A DNA stretch of 64,000 nt from Chitinophagaceae bacterium (lineage in GTDB: Bacteria > Bacteroidota > Bacteroidia > Chitinophagales > Chitinophagaceae), in assembly GCA_016720825.1 (NCBI GenBank), contig JADKJV010000002.1, forward strand, positions 372,001 to 436,000, given 5' to 3'. The notes below the pieces were generated by a model. It searched no databases. It was not told the DNA's origin and worked only from the letters and a program-made list of their open reading frames with translations. The translations under genes and the position numbers were made by a program. This document shows positions 55,323 to 63,870 of this stretch, in pieces. Position 1 is the first letter of the stretch. Every line of letters begins with the position of its first letter.

Positions 55323-56501
55323 TTAAAAGTTTTCAAATATATAATTCAAAATGCTCTTTTCATCTTTTGTGATGGATTTCACTTTGAGTTTTTTCCAGTT
55401 TCCGATATCTTCTAACGCCCGTTCGGGCTGGTAACGGTTGATATCGTCAAATCCCCAGGAGAAATGGGGAATAAATTTCGGGGTAAGTCCTGACCCGAAT
55501 ACATTACAGCAAACACCGATAACGGTGCCTGTATTGATGGCCGTCTGGATGGCAGTCCGGGAATAATCCCCCATCATCACCCCGCATTTGGTACCTGCAG
55601 GTTTTTCGCCATTGGGTGTCCATATCCTGATCTCACCCGCTGTGTTTTTCAGGTTTGAATTGGTGGTACCTGCTCCCATATTGCACCATTCCCCGAGTAC
55701 AGAGTCACCGAGATAACCATCATGTGCTTTATTGGAATATCCAAACAAAACGGAATTCTTGATTTCACCCCCGCCTGTACAATGTGGCCCGAGTGTGGTG
55801 GCGCCATATATTTTTGATCCCAGCTTAAGGCAGCTGTTCTCTCCCATCGCAAACGGCCCGCGGATCAGGCAGCCTTCCATGATGGTGGCATTTTTTCCAA
55901 TGTAAACCGGGCCGGTTTCCGCGTTGATAACCGCATCTTCCACCACAGCCCCTTTCTCAATAAAAATATTGGCTTTGCCTTTTACTTTGTTTGAACGGTG
56001 TATTTGTGCTGACTTCCGCCCTTTCGTGATTAACTGGAAATCCAGTCGCAGCGCACGGTCATTCAGTGCCACGATATCCCAGGGATATTGTATTGACAAT
56101 ACCGGTTCATCCAGGATGAGGGCCTTGCCTACTTTGATCTTAAAACGGCCTGCCATTTCACGGCTGGTAAAACGGTATACAATACCGTTACCCAGTGAAT
56201 CTGTCAGGAATTCCCCGTCTTTCAGTTTTTTGATAGCCCTGACCAGTTTGGCAGTGGGCAGGATATTCCCATGGATCATGAATACGGTTCCGTTTGCAGC
56301 GGCTTCATCCATATCCATTGACCGGCTCAGGTCCTTATAATCGGCTTCTTTTTTATCAAAGGAGGGTAATCCCAGCATCCGCTCCCATTTCTCCCGGATG
56401 GTCAGGATTCCAATCCGGATATCCTGGATCTGCCTGGTAAGCGTGAACGGCATCAGGTTCTCTGGCTGGCAGAATTCTTCGGTGAAGAGGATTTTATTCA
56501 T
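55323..56501 (-). CDS. GlmU-family putative sugar nucleotidyltransferase
   Basis: 392 residues. An N-terminal divergent nucleotidyltransferase half (ILFTEEFCQPENLMPFTLTRQIQDI and IRIGILTIREKWERMLG replace the classical GxGTRM motif) is followed by a left-handed beta-helix of hexapeptide repeats (INAETGPVYIGKNATIMEGCLIRGPF, HDGYLGDSVLGEWCNMGAGTTNSNLK). This is the alternative GlmU type of Bacteroidota, thought to form UDP-N-acetylglucosamine. First gene of a unit with tpiA. Confidence 0.88.
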   Translation of the reverse strand: MNKILFTEEFCQPENLMPFTLTRQIQDIRIGILTIREKWERMLGLPSFDKKEADYKDLSRSMDMDEAAANGTVFMIHGNILPTAKLVRAIKKLKDGEFLTDSLGNGIVYRFTSREMAGRFKIKVGKALILDEPVLSIQYPWDIVALNDRALRLDFQLITKGRKSAQIHRSNKVKGKANIFIEKGAVVEDAVINAETGPVYIGKNATIMEGCLIRGPFAMGENSCLKLGSKIYGATTLGPHCTGGGEIKNSVLFGYSNKAHDGYLGDSVLGEWCNMGAGTTNSNLKNTAGEIRIWTPNGEKPAGTKCGVMMGDYSRTAIQTAINTGTVIGVCCNVFGSGLTPKFIPHFSWGFDDINRYQPERALEDIGNWKKLKVKSITKDEKSILNYIFENF

Positions 56502-56564
56502 AACAGGACAGGTTCTTAGTGTACTATTAAAAAAGGTTTAAACCCCGTTTTGCAGGTACAACTT

Positions 56565-56572
56565 CAAAATTA
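56565..56572 (-). promoter_or_regulatory. -7 box TAATTTTG for the glmU-like/tpiA unit
   Basis: Exact TANNTTTG on the minus strand, 63 nt before the ATG at 56501. Confidence 0.45.
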
Positions 56573-56634
56573 AATTGTTTCAGGCTGCACTTCCCTGATG
56601 TTTTGCGGATAGAAAACTGATCATGCTCATTCCT

Positions 56635-56667
56635 AAAAAAAAACAACCTCCCGAAGAATCGGGAGGT
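56635..56667 (-). terminator. Terminator of rpmE2
   Basis: Perfect 8-bp stem ACCTCCCG/CGGGAGGT with a 6-nt loop and a nine-T run broken by one base, on the minus strand, 63 nt after the stop. Confidence 0.85.
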
Positions 56668-56730
56668 CTAAAGTATAGCCATGAAAAACAAAACTCTTCG
56701 TTTTCACAAAGAGCTCTGCACAATATAATA

Positions 56731-56984
56731 TTATTCTGCTTTTTTGGCGTATTTCTTACGGAATTTGTCAATACGACCCGCTGTATCCACCATCATATTC
56801 TTACCGGTGAAGAAAGGGTGAGAAGTATTGGAAATCTCCAGTTTTACCAGGGGATACTCTTTACCATCTTCCCATTTCAGGGTCTCTTTGGTAACTGCTG
56901 CTGAACGGCTCAGGAAGGTGTGACCGTTACTCATATCTTTAAAAACTACTAACCGGTAGTTTTCGGGATGGATACCTTTTTCAT
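56731..56984 (-). CDS. rpmE2: 50S ribosomal protein L31 type B, frameshift at codon 3
   Basis: The long frame gives MSNGHTFLSRSAAVTKETLKW, YPLVKLEISNTSHPFFTGKN and DTAGRIDKFRKKYAK, clear type B L31. The family begins about 17 residues earlier, at MKKGIHPENYRLVVFKD. That start is present at ATG 56984, but the A run after it has five A instead of six (56977-56981). Adding one A reads MKKGIHPENYRLVVFKD straight into the long frame for 84 residues. Type B L31 lacks the zinc cysteines. An essential-type gene broken this way points to sequence error. Confidence 0.93.
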
Positions 56985-57004
56985 AACGCTTTGATTTTTA
57001 AGGC

Positions 57005-57024
57005 TGTACGGATTTTGCCGTACG
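57005..57024 (-). promoter_or_regulatory. Hairpin in the rpmE2 leader
   Basis: GTACGG-(6 nt)-CCGTAC, 6 bp plus a wobble, between the promoter box and start codon of L31. A candidate autoregulatory site, since L31 leaders that bind the protein are known in several phyla. No T run, so not a terminator. Confidence 0.4.
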
Positions 57025-57046
57025 TGTTTTAAGTTTTTTGGAAGGG

Positions 57047-57054
57047 CAAAGTTA
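57047..57054 (-). promoter_or_regulatory. -7 box TAACTTTG for rpmE2
   Basis: Exact TANNTTTG on the minus strand, 62 nt before the repaired start at 56984. Confidence 0.5.
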
Positions 57055-57087
57055 GGGTTTATAGGGGGATTAGCCAAATGAATCACT

Positions 57088-57266
57088 AAATACCAAACTA
57101 CAAATTCCAAAATCCAAATTCCAAATCCCAAACCTCAAATAGTTAAGCCCAAAGTAAAAGTCAAAATTCAAAAGTAAAAACCGGAGAGTTCCTTATCTCC
57201 AGATAAATTCCAAATGCTTGCCCGCCAAAGCGAAGCGTAGGAGGGCCAAAACCCAAATCCCAAACC
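57088..57266. repeat. AAATTCC heptamer array
   Basis: AAATTCC, AAAATCC, AAATTCC, AAATCCC, AAACCTC in 7-nt register at about 57101-57140. A second short block (CAAAACC, CAAATCC, CAAACCC) occurs near 57247-57266. The sequence between is A-rich with no gene visible. Confidence 0.65.
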
Positions 57267-57357
57267 CGGTTGACTTTGGAGCCAAAAGCTAAATGCCAAT
57301 TGCTAAAAGCCATTCTTACCTCACATTACTTCCATAACCCTTTGCCCCCAGCATCCG

Positions 57358-57422
57358 TTAACTGGTAACTGGCAACTGGTAACTGGCAACTGGCAACTGG
57401 TAACTGGTAACCGGCAACTGGC
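57358..57422. repeat. AACTGGY heptamer array
   Basis: At least nine heptamers AACTGGT/AACTGGC/AACCGGC in strict register, directly downstream of the candidate small RNA on the minus strand. It is the reverse complement of the RCCAGTT arrays at 49.6 and 61.0 kb. Confidence 0.85.
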
Positions 57423-57563
57423 AAAAAAAAAGCACCAGTCCAGGTTCATATCCCCGCTTTCGCGTTGATATTTCCCCGTTCTGATGCTTTTCGGGATTGG
57501 CCTTTTCTTTTGAGGGATCCGGCCTTTCCATGCATTCATTCCGTTTCCGGAATTCGTGCAGTT
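57423..57563 (-). ncRNA. Candidate small structured RNA, unrecognised
   Basis: Minus-strand unit of ~140 nt with its own promoter. 5' hairpin (57560-57531): TGCA outer pair, CGA/GAA internal loop, ATTCCG-GAAA-CGGAAT inner stem. 3' part: AGCATCAG (57488-57481) pairs with CTGGTGCT (57438-57431) and encloses ATATC/GATAT around CGC-GAAA-GCG (57464-57455). The closing stem is followed by eight T (57430-57423). An alternative pairing of TCCCG upstream of AGCATCAG with CGGGGA downstream of it would make a pseudoknot. It matches neither tmRNA, SRP RNA, 6S nor RNase P RNA by motif. No credible protein is encoded. Confidence 0.6.
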
Positions 57564-57569
57564 GTATAC

Positions 57570-57602
57570 CAAATATAGATTATTGAAATACCCTTTTCCA
57601 AA
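57570..57602 (-). promoter_or_regulatory. Full-consensus promoter of the candidate small RNA
   Basis: Minus strand: TTTG (57602-57599), 21-nt spacer, TATATTTG (57577-57570). Both boxes match the Bacteroidota vegetative consensus TTTG-N19/21-TANNTTTG exactly. It is the best promoter in the window. Confidence 0.7.
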
Positions 57603-57620
57603 TTTTTGGCCCTTTTGATC

Positions 57621-57649
57621 TGCACCTGTTTTGCACCAGGATATGCACC
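57621..57649 (-). promoter_or_regulatory. Three GGTGCA direct repeats upstream of the small-RNA promoter
   Basis: GGTGCA on the minus strand at 57649-57644, 57637-57632 and 57626-57621, spaced 12 and 11 nt, hence on one face of the helix and starting 18 nt upstream of the -33 box. Two copies extend to TGGTGCA. This layout fits an activator-binding array. Confidence 0.45.
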
Positions 57650-57674
57650 AAAAAAGCCGGGTTATACCCCTTTT
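57650..57674 (-). terminator. Terminator of yajQ
   Basis: Minus strand: AAAAG-GGG-(TATAA)-CCC-GG-CTTTTTT. Starts at the stop codon and ends in six T. Confidence 0.6.
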
Positions 57675-58164
57675 AGTCGCGCATATTCACAAATTGAAGG
57701 GGTATGCCGAGGTTTGCGGTCTTGCAGGCAGCTATGACAGACTGCAAGTCGTCAATTTTCTTGCCTGTAACGCGGACGAGGTCGTCATTTATGGAAGCCT
57801 GGACTTTCAAACCAGCGTCTTTGATCAGTTTAACTACCTTTTTAGCATCTTCCATAGCAAGACCGTTACGCACTTTCACTTCTTTACGCCAAACCTTTCC
57901 GCTTTGTTGTCCTTCTTTCGAAGCATCAAAGGCTTCAGGGGCAATACCCTGTTTATGTGCACGGCTGATAAGTACATCAATCAGCTGACGCATTTTCATA
58001 TCATCATCTGTTTCCAGTTTGATGACGAATGTTTTTTTGTCGAGGTTGATCTCAACATGTGAGCCTTTGAAATCAAAACGGTTGGTGATTTCCTTGGTGG
58101 TAACATTCACGGCGTTATCAAGTGCCTGGGCTTCCACCTTGCTGACGATATCGAAGGAGGGCAT
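57673..58164 (-). CDS. yajQ: YajQ-family nucleotide-binding protein
   Basis: 163 residues, the usual YajQ length. PSFDIVSKVEAQALDNAVNVTTKEI, RFDFKGSHVEINLD, KLETDDDMKMRQLIDVLISRAHKQGI and VSINDDLVRVTGKKIDDLQ-type blocks cover the two RRM-like folds. Some family members bind cyclic di-GMP; others are linked to tRNA or phage transcription. ATG at 58164 was chosen because the protein family starts MPSFDIVS; a longer frame to 58233 is not supported. Confidence 0.95.
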   Translation of the reverse strand: MPSFDIVSKVEAQALDNAVNVTTKEITNRFDFKGSHVEINLDKKTFVIKLETDDDMKMRQLIDVLISRAHKQGIAPEAFDASKEGQQSGKVWRKEVKVRNGLAMEDAKKVVKLIKDAGLKVQASINDDLVRVTGKKIDDLQSVIAACKTANLGIPLQFVNMRD

Positions 58165-58206
58165 AATTATAGTTTTGGTGTGAGTAATAAATTCAGCAGC
58201 AGGACA

Positions 58207-58214
58207 CAAATGTA
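58207..58214 (-). promoter_or_regulatory. -7 box TACATTTG for yajQ
   Basis: Exact TANNTTTG on the minus strand, 42 nt before the ATG. Confidence 0.45.
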
Positions 58215-58262
58215 ATAAGAAATAAAATCCCAAAATACATGATTAGAAAACACGGTTTTCTG

Positions 58263-58396
58263 AGTCTTTACCACATAGGAACATAGACACAAACACATAG
58301 GAAATACACGAAACTGTCCCTAAAGAAGTAACATCTCGCGCTTTAAGAATTGCGTATTGTATTTCTATGTGTCTATGTTCCTATGTGGTAAAGACT
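58263..58396. repeat. 134-nt element with perfect 29-nt terminal inverted repeats
   Basis: 58263-58291 and 58368-58396 are exact reverse complements, containing CATAGGAACATAG words (about 8-nt period). The interior arms continue with lower similarity around a ~40-nt centre. The ACCACATAG start and CTATGTGGT end echo the ACCACAAAG...CTTTGTGGT ends of the 83-nt elements, suggesting a common superfamily. Confidence 0.8.
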
Positions 58397-58408
58397 CTGG
58401 ACTAGAGA

Positions 58409-60882
58409 CTACTGCCCTCCCTGCCCCACCCTGTTCTGCTCATCCTGGGAAGCACTGTTTCTCCGCCGCTGGTTTAGCTGGCCGTTTTTACCAAATCGAT
58501 AAGTAAACGTTGTGGTAACCTGCCGGTTATCCCAGCGGTTCGACATTTTCGTATCAACAATATCGTATTGCGTATGGGCTTTGTAGCGTTGCAGCCAGAA
58601 CGGATCGCGGAAATTCAAACGCAGCGTTCCTTTGCCTTTCATCACTTGCTTCTGCATACCAAAATTCAGCACATACATGGGCTCGCTGATACTGAGCTGT
58701 TCTATGGTTTTAGCCCGGTAGAATCCGGATACTTCAGCAGTAAATCCCTGCTTGATAGTAAATGTGGATGTCATGTTAACGATAAAAGAAGTATACGCCA
58801 TATCCAATGGCGTATTATCATAGATGCCCTTATAGTGATTCCGGTAATTATTGGGGAACAAATTCAGATTCCACCATTTGGTTACCGGCACCGGAGCCGT
58901 AATAGAAAGTCCGTAACTGGTGTACTTCGCTACATTATCTGAAGTAAGATACAGGATATCCCCCTGTGGTTTGATCAGCTGTGCGATAACATCCGTTGTA
59001 TTGTTATAATTCAGTGTCGTGATCAGTTTGCTTTTGAAAGAATGACTGAGTTCTATATTATGCGAGAACTGCGGAAGCAGGAAGGGATTTCCTTTCCGGT
59101 ACGATAATGAATCCAGGAAATAAATAAATGGATTCAGGTCCTGGTAATTCGGCCGGTTGATACGCCGGCTGTAGCTTACAGTGAATGAATTGTTTTTATT
59201 GACAGCATAACTTACAAACACACTCGGGAACAGGTTTGTGAATGACCTGTTGAAACTGGAATCGTTCGTAACCTGGTATCCTTTAGCCACTGTGTTTTCA
59301 AGCCGTAAGCCACCCTGCAGCGACCATTTACCAAACTGCTTATTGGCATTCAAGTAAGCAGCATTGATATTTTCGTCGTAGATAAAATGGTTAGACCTGC
59401 CGTCGGTAATCCATTTGTCACCTGACCATCTTTCATATTCCACCAGGTTATCATTTTTTACAAAAGAGGATTTCAACCCTGCTTCCATCTTTCCGCCTTT
59501 TTTAAACGGATGGGTGAAATCTGTTTTCATGGAAAAGATTTCAATATCTGATGGTAAATGCCCTTTCAGCAAAAGCTGGTTGCCCAGGGGTTGTCCGGCA
59601 CCATCCTGGAAATCCGTAGTAAGCAGCATATTGGATACATTGCCATACCGGATATAATCAACATCCGCAGTAATTTCTGTACCCGTTGTATCAAACAAAT
59701 GGCGGTAATTGACATTGGAACTCAGGTTGCGGAAATGGATTTTATTATCCGTTTGTGAAGACATGACAGATAGCAATTGTCCGTTGGCATCAGCAGTCGT
59801 TGTAACAGTACGCGGTGTGGGATGACCTGAAAAAGTGAAACCAGTTACCACAAAACCAAATGTATTATTCTTATCAGGGGAATAATCCATGCCCAGTTTA
59901 AGTGTATGGTTGTTATTACCAAACTTGAACCGGGTTTCCACATCATTATAACCTGTTATATTTTTATTTTCATCCAGCTTAACCCGGTGAATGGTCATCT
60001 GGTTCATACCCCTGAAAATATTCGGGTTGTAATTACCAAACAGGTTAATCTTGTTTTTCCTGTAATTAAAATTCAGGCTGTTCTGTGATTTTGGGATAAC
60101 ATAAAATGTACCAGCCGTATTTTCAAAATAACTGGTAGTTAATCCGGCCATAATAGAACCATTTAGCCCGGCGGCCTTACCTTTCTTTGATTTAATGTTG
60201 ATTACTCCCGAATTCCCGGATGCATCATACTTAGAGGAAGGATTCGTCATGATTTCAATCTGGTCAATAGCTGAAGCGGGCATATTCTTCAGCAGGTTTG
60301 ATAAATCAGAAGGCGACAGATAGCTGGGTTTTCCATCCATCATCACAATCACTCCTGATTTCCCACGCAGGCTGATCGTACCATCGTTGCTTACTGTAAT
60401 ACCTGGTGATTTCTCCAGCACTTCCAGTGCCGTGGCACCAGCGCTCGTGGGCGAAGCATCTACATTCACAATGGTCTTATCAATCTTTGTTTCAATAAAC
60501 GGTTTCTTCGCGCTCACTGTTACAGCTTCCATGGATTTTGCAACAGCACTCAATTCCAGCTTTTCGATCTGTATTGAAGTTTCATTGCCCGTTACAGAAA
60601 ATCCGTTGCTGAATTTTTTGGAATGACCTGAAGCAGAAGCTGCAACCAGGTAATTCCCATCAGGGATTTTTTCAAAAGATACCCACCATCCTTCCCCGTC
60701 ACTGCAGTTTTATGCATAGAAGAGTCGGCGGCTTTCAATAAAATAACTGTTGCTGATGAAAGGGGTTGTCCCGATGGATCAAGCACCGTTCCGGATACTT
60801 TACCGCTGCCCGTTTGGGCGCCCAGGGACATAGTAGTGGCTGCGAGGATCCCGGTCAGGATCCAGCGAATGGACTTACTCAT
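58409..60882 (-). CDS. TonB-dependent-receptor-like outer-membrane protein (OMP_b-brl_3 type), one frameshift
   Basis: About 825 codons: signal peptide (RWILTGILAATTMSLGAQ), carboxypeptidase-regulatory-like domain (GKVSGTVLDPSGQPLSSATVIL), plug (TIVNVDASPTSAGATALEVLEKSPGI, VIMTDG-type VMMDGKPSYLSPSDLSNLLK, IEIMTNPSSKYDASGNSGVINI) and a long beta barrel (SYSRRINRPNYQDLNPF). One T is missing at about 60675; repair gives YLFEKIPDGNYLVAASASGH and joins the two frames. Substrate unknown. The barrel ends in FTYRFGKN followed by a Gln/Arg-rich tail. Paralogue of the next receptor. Confidence 0.88.
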
Positions 60883-61007
60883 GGCTTTTTACTTTATGGT
60901 TGTTTCAATGCGGTGCGTGATCCAATTTAAAGATGTGAATTTGTTTTATCAATCAACGTTGAAATATGACAAGCTTCGTAGTTTCAGTGACAAATGGTAG
61001 AAATGTT

Positions 61008-61405
61008 ACGAGTTGCCAGTTACCAGTTACCGGTTGCCAGTTACCAGTTACCGGTTGCCAGTTACCGGTTGCCAGTTACCGGTTGCCAGTTACCGGTTAC
61101 CTTCCTGCCACCTGCTTCCTGCTACCTGCTACCTGCCACCTGTTACCTGCCACCTGCTACCTGCCACCTGCTACCTGCTTCCTGCTACCTGCCACCTGCC
61201 ACCTGCTACCTGCCACCTGCCTCCTGCTACCTGTCACAGCATCCATTCTAAGTCAGAAAAAAATGAAGCGTGTGATTACATGAATGAAAAAAGGTTGCAA
61301 AAATGCAACCCCTTTGAATTTTCATATAATACCCGTTTCAATAAATATCCCTGCTTTCATAGTGTAAGGACTGGCAACTGGTAACTGGTAACTGGCAACC
61401 GGAAA
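61008..61405. repeat. Heptamer arrays RCCRGTT, CCTGCYA and inverse AACTGGY
   Basis: Block 1 (about 61012-61102): at least 12 heptamers GCCAGTT/ACCAGTT/ACCGGTT. Block 2 (about 61103-61235): about 19 heptamers of CCTGC + 2 variable bases. Block 3 (61372-61405): AACTGGT/AACTGGC/AACCGGA, the inverse of block 1, so blocks 1 and 3 can pair across ~270 nt. The whole 60883-61409 gap holds no gene. Confidence 0.85.
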
Positions 61406-61409
61406 CTTC

Positions 61410-63817
61410 CTAATGTCCTGCTTTCACCCTGCCCTGCTCATCACCTGCACCACCCTGCTGCCTGCTTCCATTGGCTTTCAGTTTGCCTTTGTTGAAGCGC
61501 CAGGTAAAGCCCATGCTGATGGAGCGCTGGTCGTTTACATTCGTGAATTGTGCATCTACATTGCTGTATTTGCTGTATCCATGGAATACGGAACCACGGA
61601 AAATGTCATTGAAGTTCAGTTTCACAGTCGCCTTGTTTTTCAGGATCTGTTTGCTAAACCCGGCGTTGAATTGCTTGATTTGCTTTATAAAAATCACACC
61701 TTCAATTCCTTTGGTACGGTAGAAACCACTTACTTCACCTGCCCAGCCTTTGCCCCATTTAAACTGCTGCTGCATCTGGATGATAAATGTTGCTGTGCTG
61801 ATTGAAATCCTGTCATTGTTCACAATTCCCTTGAAATGGTTGTTGGCAAAATTCATATATACAGAACCTGACCACCATTTCTTTATTTCTTTATAAGCAG
61901 TCACCGTTAAACCAATTTGTTCATGTGATGCAATATTCGCCTTCTTGATAAATGTTTCATTGGTCAGTTCATTCTGCTCAATCACCTGCTGGATGATATC
62001 CGTTGTCCGGCTGTAGTTCAGCGTAGTAGTCAGGAAACTTTTATACGTATGGCTCAGTTCAATATTATGGCTGAACTGGGGTTTCAGGTTGGGATTACCC
62101 TGTTCAAAAGTATAACGATCCAGGAAGTGGATAAAAGGATTCAGGTCACCATAATCCGGGCGGTTGATCCTGCGGCCGTAATTAATCACAAACTGGTTTT
62201 TCTCGTTGGCACTGTATTGCAGGTATGCCGTAGGGAATAACTGTGTATAATGACGGCTGAACCGGATACCGGTAGTCAACTGGTCACCTTTCGCATTCGT
62301 ATTTTCTACACGGAGGCCAAACTGTCCGCTCCATTTTTTCCCAAGCGGGCGGTTGTAATTTCTGGCCATTCCGCAGGCTGTCGTAATTCGCATCATTATC
62401 TGTTTTTCACATAGCTGGTTTTGAAACCGGCTTCAAATTTGGCACCGTTTTTCAGTGGTTTGGTATAGTCTGCTTTTGCACTGTAAATAGTTATATCCTG
62501 TGGCAGGTTTCCCATCAGCGTATCTGGTGTTTGGGTCAGCTGTCCGGAAGTATTATAATATGAACTGATCAGTGGCTGGGTGCTTGAGGAACGATACTGC
62601 ACATAATCCACGTTGGCACTGAGTTCCTGTCCAGTTGTATCAAACACAGTAGTCAGGTTAATATTACCGCTGAAATTTTTCCATTTCTCTTTGTTCTCTG
62701 AGTATGCACCGGTTTTTGACAGCAGCACTTTATTCGGATCAAAAATATCTGTATTGGTAATGCTCTCCCAGGTACTTGGATTATAATATCCATTCAGCAC
62801 AAACCCGATGGTTGTTTTCTTACTGGCTGTATAATCCATTCCCAGTTTGGCACTGTAATAATGGCTGCGGTTCTGCATATTGGATACCTGGTCAAATATG
62901 GATGTGATTTCTTTTGTACCTGCTGTGCGGAAATTCCTGTAAATACTCAGCGATTCACGGCGGTGATTCCTGTTATAACTCAGGTTACTGAAAAAATTGA
63001 TTTTACCATTGCGGTAATTAAAACTGGCCGCTTCATTAAAACGGGGAAAGAATGCCTGTGTATAGCCGGTAGTAATACTGCCACTGTAACCAAACTGTTT
63101 GTTCTTTTTGGTTTTAATATTTATCACACCGGCATTACCGGCTGCATCATATTTTGCAGGGGGATTTGTCATAATTTCAATCTGGTCAAGCTGGCTGGCG
63201 GTCATACTGCGGAGCATATTAGCCAGGTCCTGGCCACTCAGGTAACTGGGACGTCCATCAATCATCACCATCACACCTGATTTACCTTTGAGGCTGATAT
63301 TCCCGTCTTTGTCAACCGTGATGCCCGGAGATTTCTCCAGTACTTCCAGTGCAGATTTACCTACATTGGTTACGGCGGCTTCAACATTTACAATAGTCCT
63401 GTCGGTCTTTTGCTCAATTAATGGCCTGCGTGCAACAACAGTAACACCGGTTTCTGTTTTCACTGCCGGGAGCAGTTCAATTGCTTTCACATCAACTTCA
63501 GGATTAGCCTGGCTGATTTCAAAAGGGCCTGAAAAGGCGGTCTGGTGACCAACAGCACTTATCATAACCATATAAGTGCCTGCGGGAATCAGTTCTATTG
63601 TATAATGGCCAGACCTGTCGGCCACACTCATCTTTACAACGGTTGAGTCTGTATTACGTATTAATGTTATGGTAGCTGTTTCAATGATCCGGGCACTTTC
63701 ATCTTTCACAGTGCCTTTCACTTTTCCCATAAACGGGCCGCCTGGTTTTTCCTGTGCGCCTGCATTCAGTGCGAATACTGCAGCAAAAAGGGCGACGAGG
63801 AAGAAAATTTGTTTCAT
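61410..63817 (-). CDS. Second TonB-dependent-receptor-like outer-membrane protein, frameshift and internal deletion
   Basis: About 800 codons: signal peptide (QIFFLVALFAAVFALNAGAQ), regulatory-like domain (GKVKGTVKDESARIIETATITL), plug (TIVNVEAAVTNVGKSALEVLEKSPGI, VMIDGRPSYLSGQDLANMLRSM, IEIMTNPPAKYDAAGNAGVINI) and barrel (NYGRRINRPDYGDLNPF, GFTWRFNKG). Near 62395 an extra A breaks VKTDNDANYDSL. About 62360, compared with its paralogue, ~21 residues (the RSNHFIYDENINAAYL region) are absent. Start ATG 63817 begins the signal peptide. The two receptors are ~530 nt apart and probably arose by duplication. Confidence 0.87.
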
Positions 63818-63862
63818 GACTTTGGTTTTAATGATTTGTTCTGTGTTTTGACTATTACAGGT

Positions 63863-63870
63863 CAAACTTA
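63863..63870 (-). promoter_or_regulatory. -7 box TAAGTTTG for the second receptor gene
   Basis: Exact TANNTTTG on the minus strand, 45 nt before the ATG at 63817. Nothing else is visible between here and the window end. Confidence 0.45.

Noticed and set aside
57321..57572. Minus-strand open frame of 83 residues over the candidate small RNA
   Set aside because: Its C-terminal third is the heptamer repeat, its start lies at the expected RNA 5' end without a ribosome site, and the same bases form well-paired hairpins.
60966..61384. Overlapping Leu/Pro/Thr-rich open frames
   Set aside because: A 7-nt repeat has no stop codon in any frame if the unit has none, so open frames arise in all three frames. 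Composition is that of the repeat.
51236..61405. CRISPR arrays
   Set aside because: The repeats are 7-15 nt with no unique spacers of regular length, and no cas genes are present.
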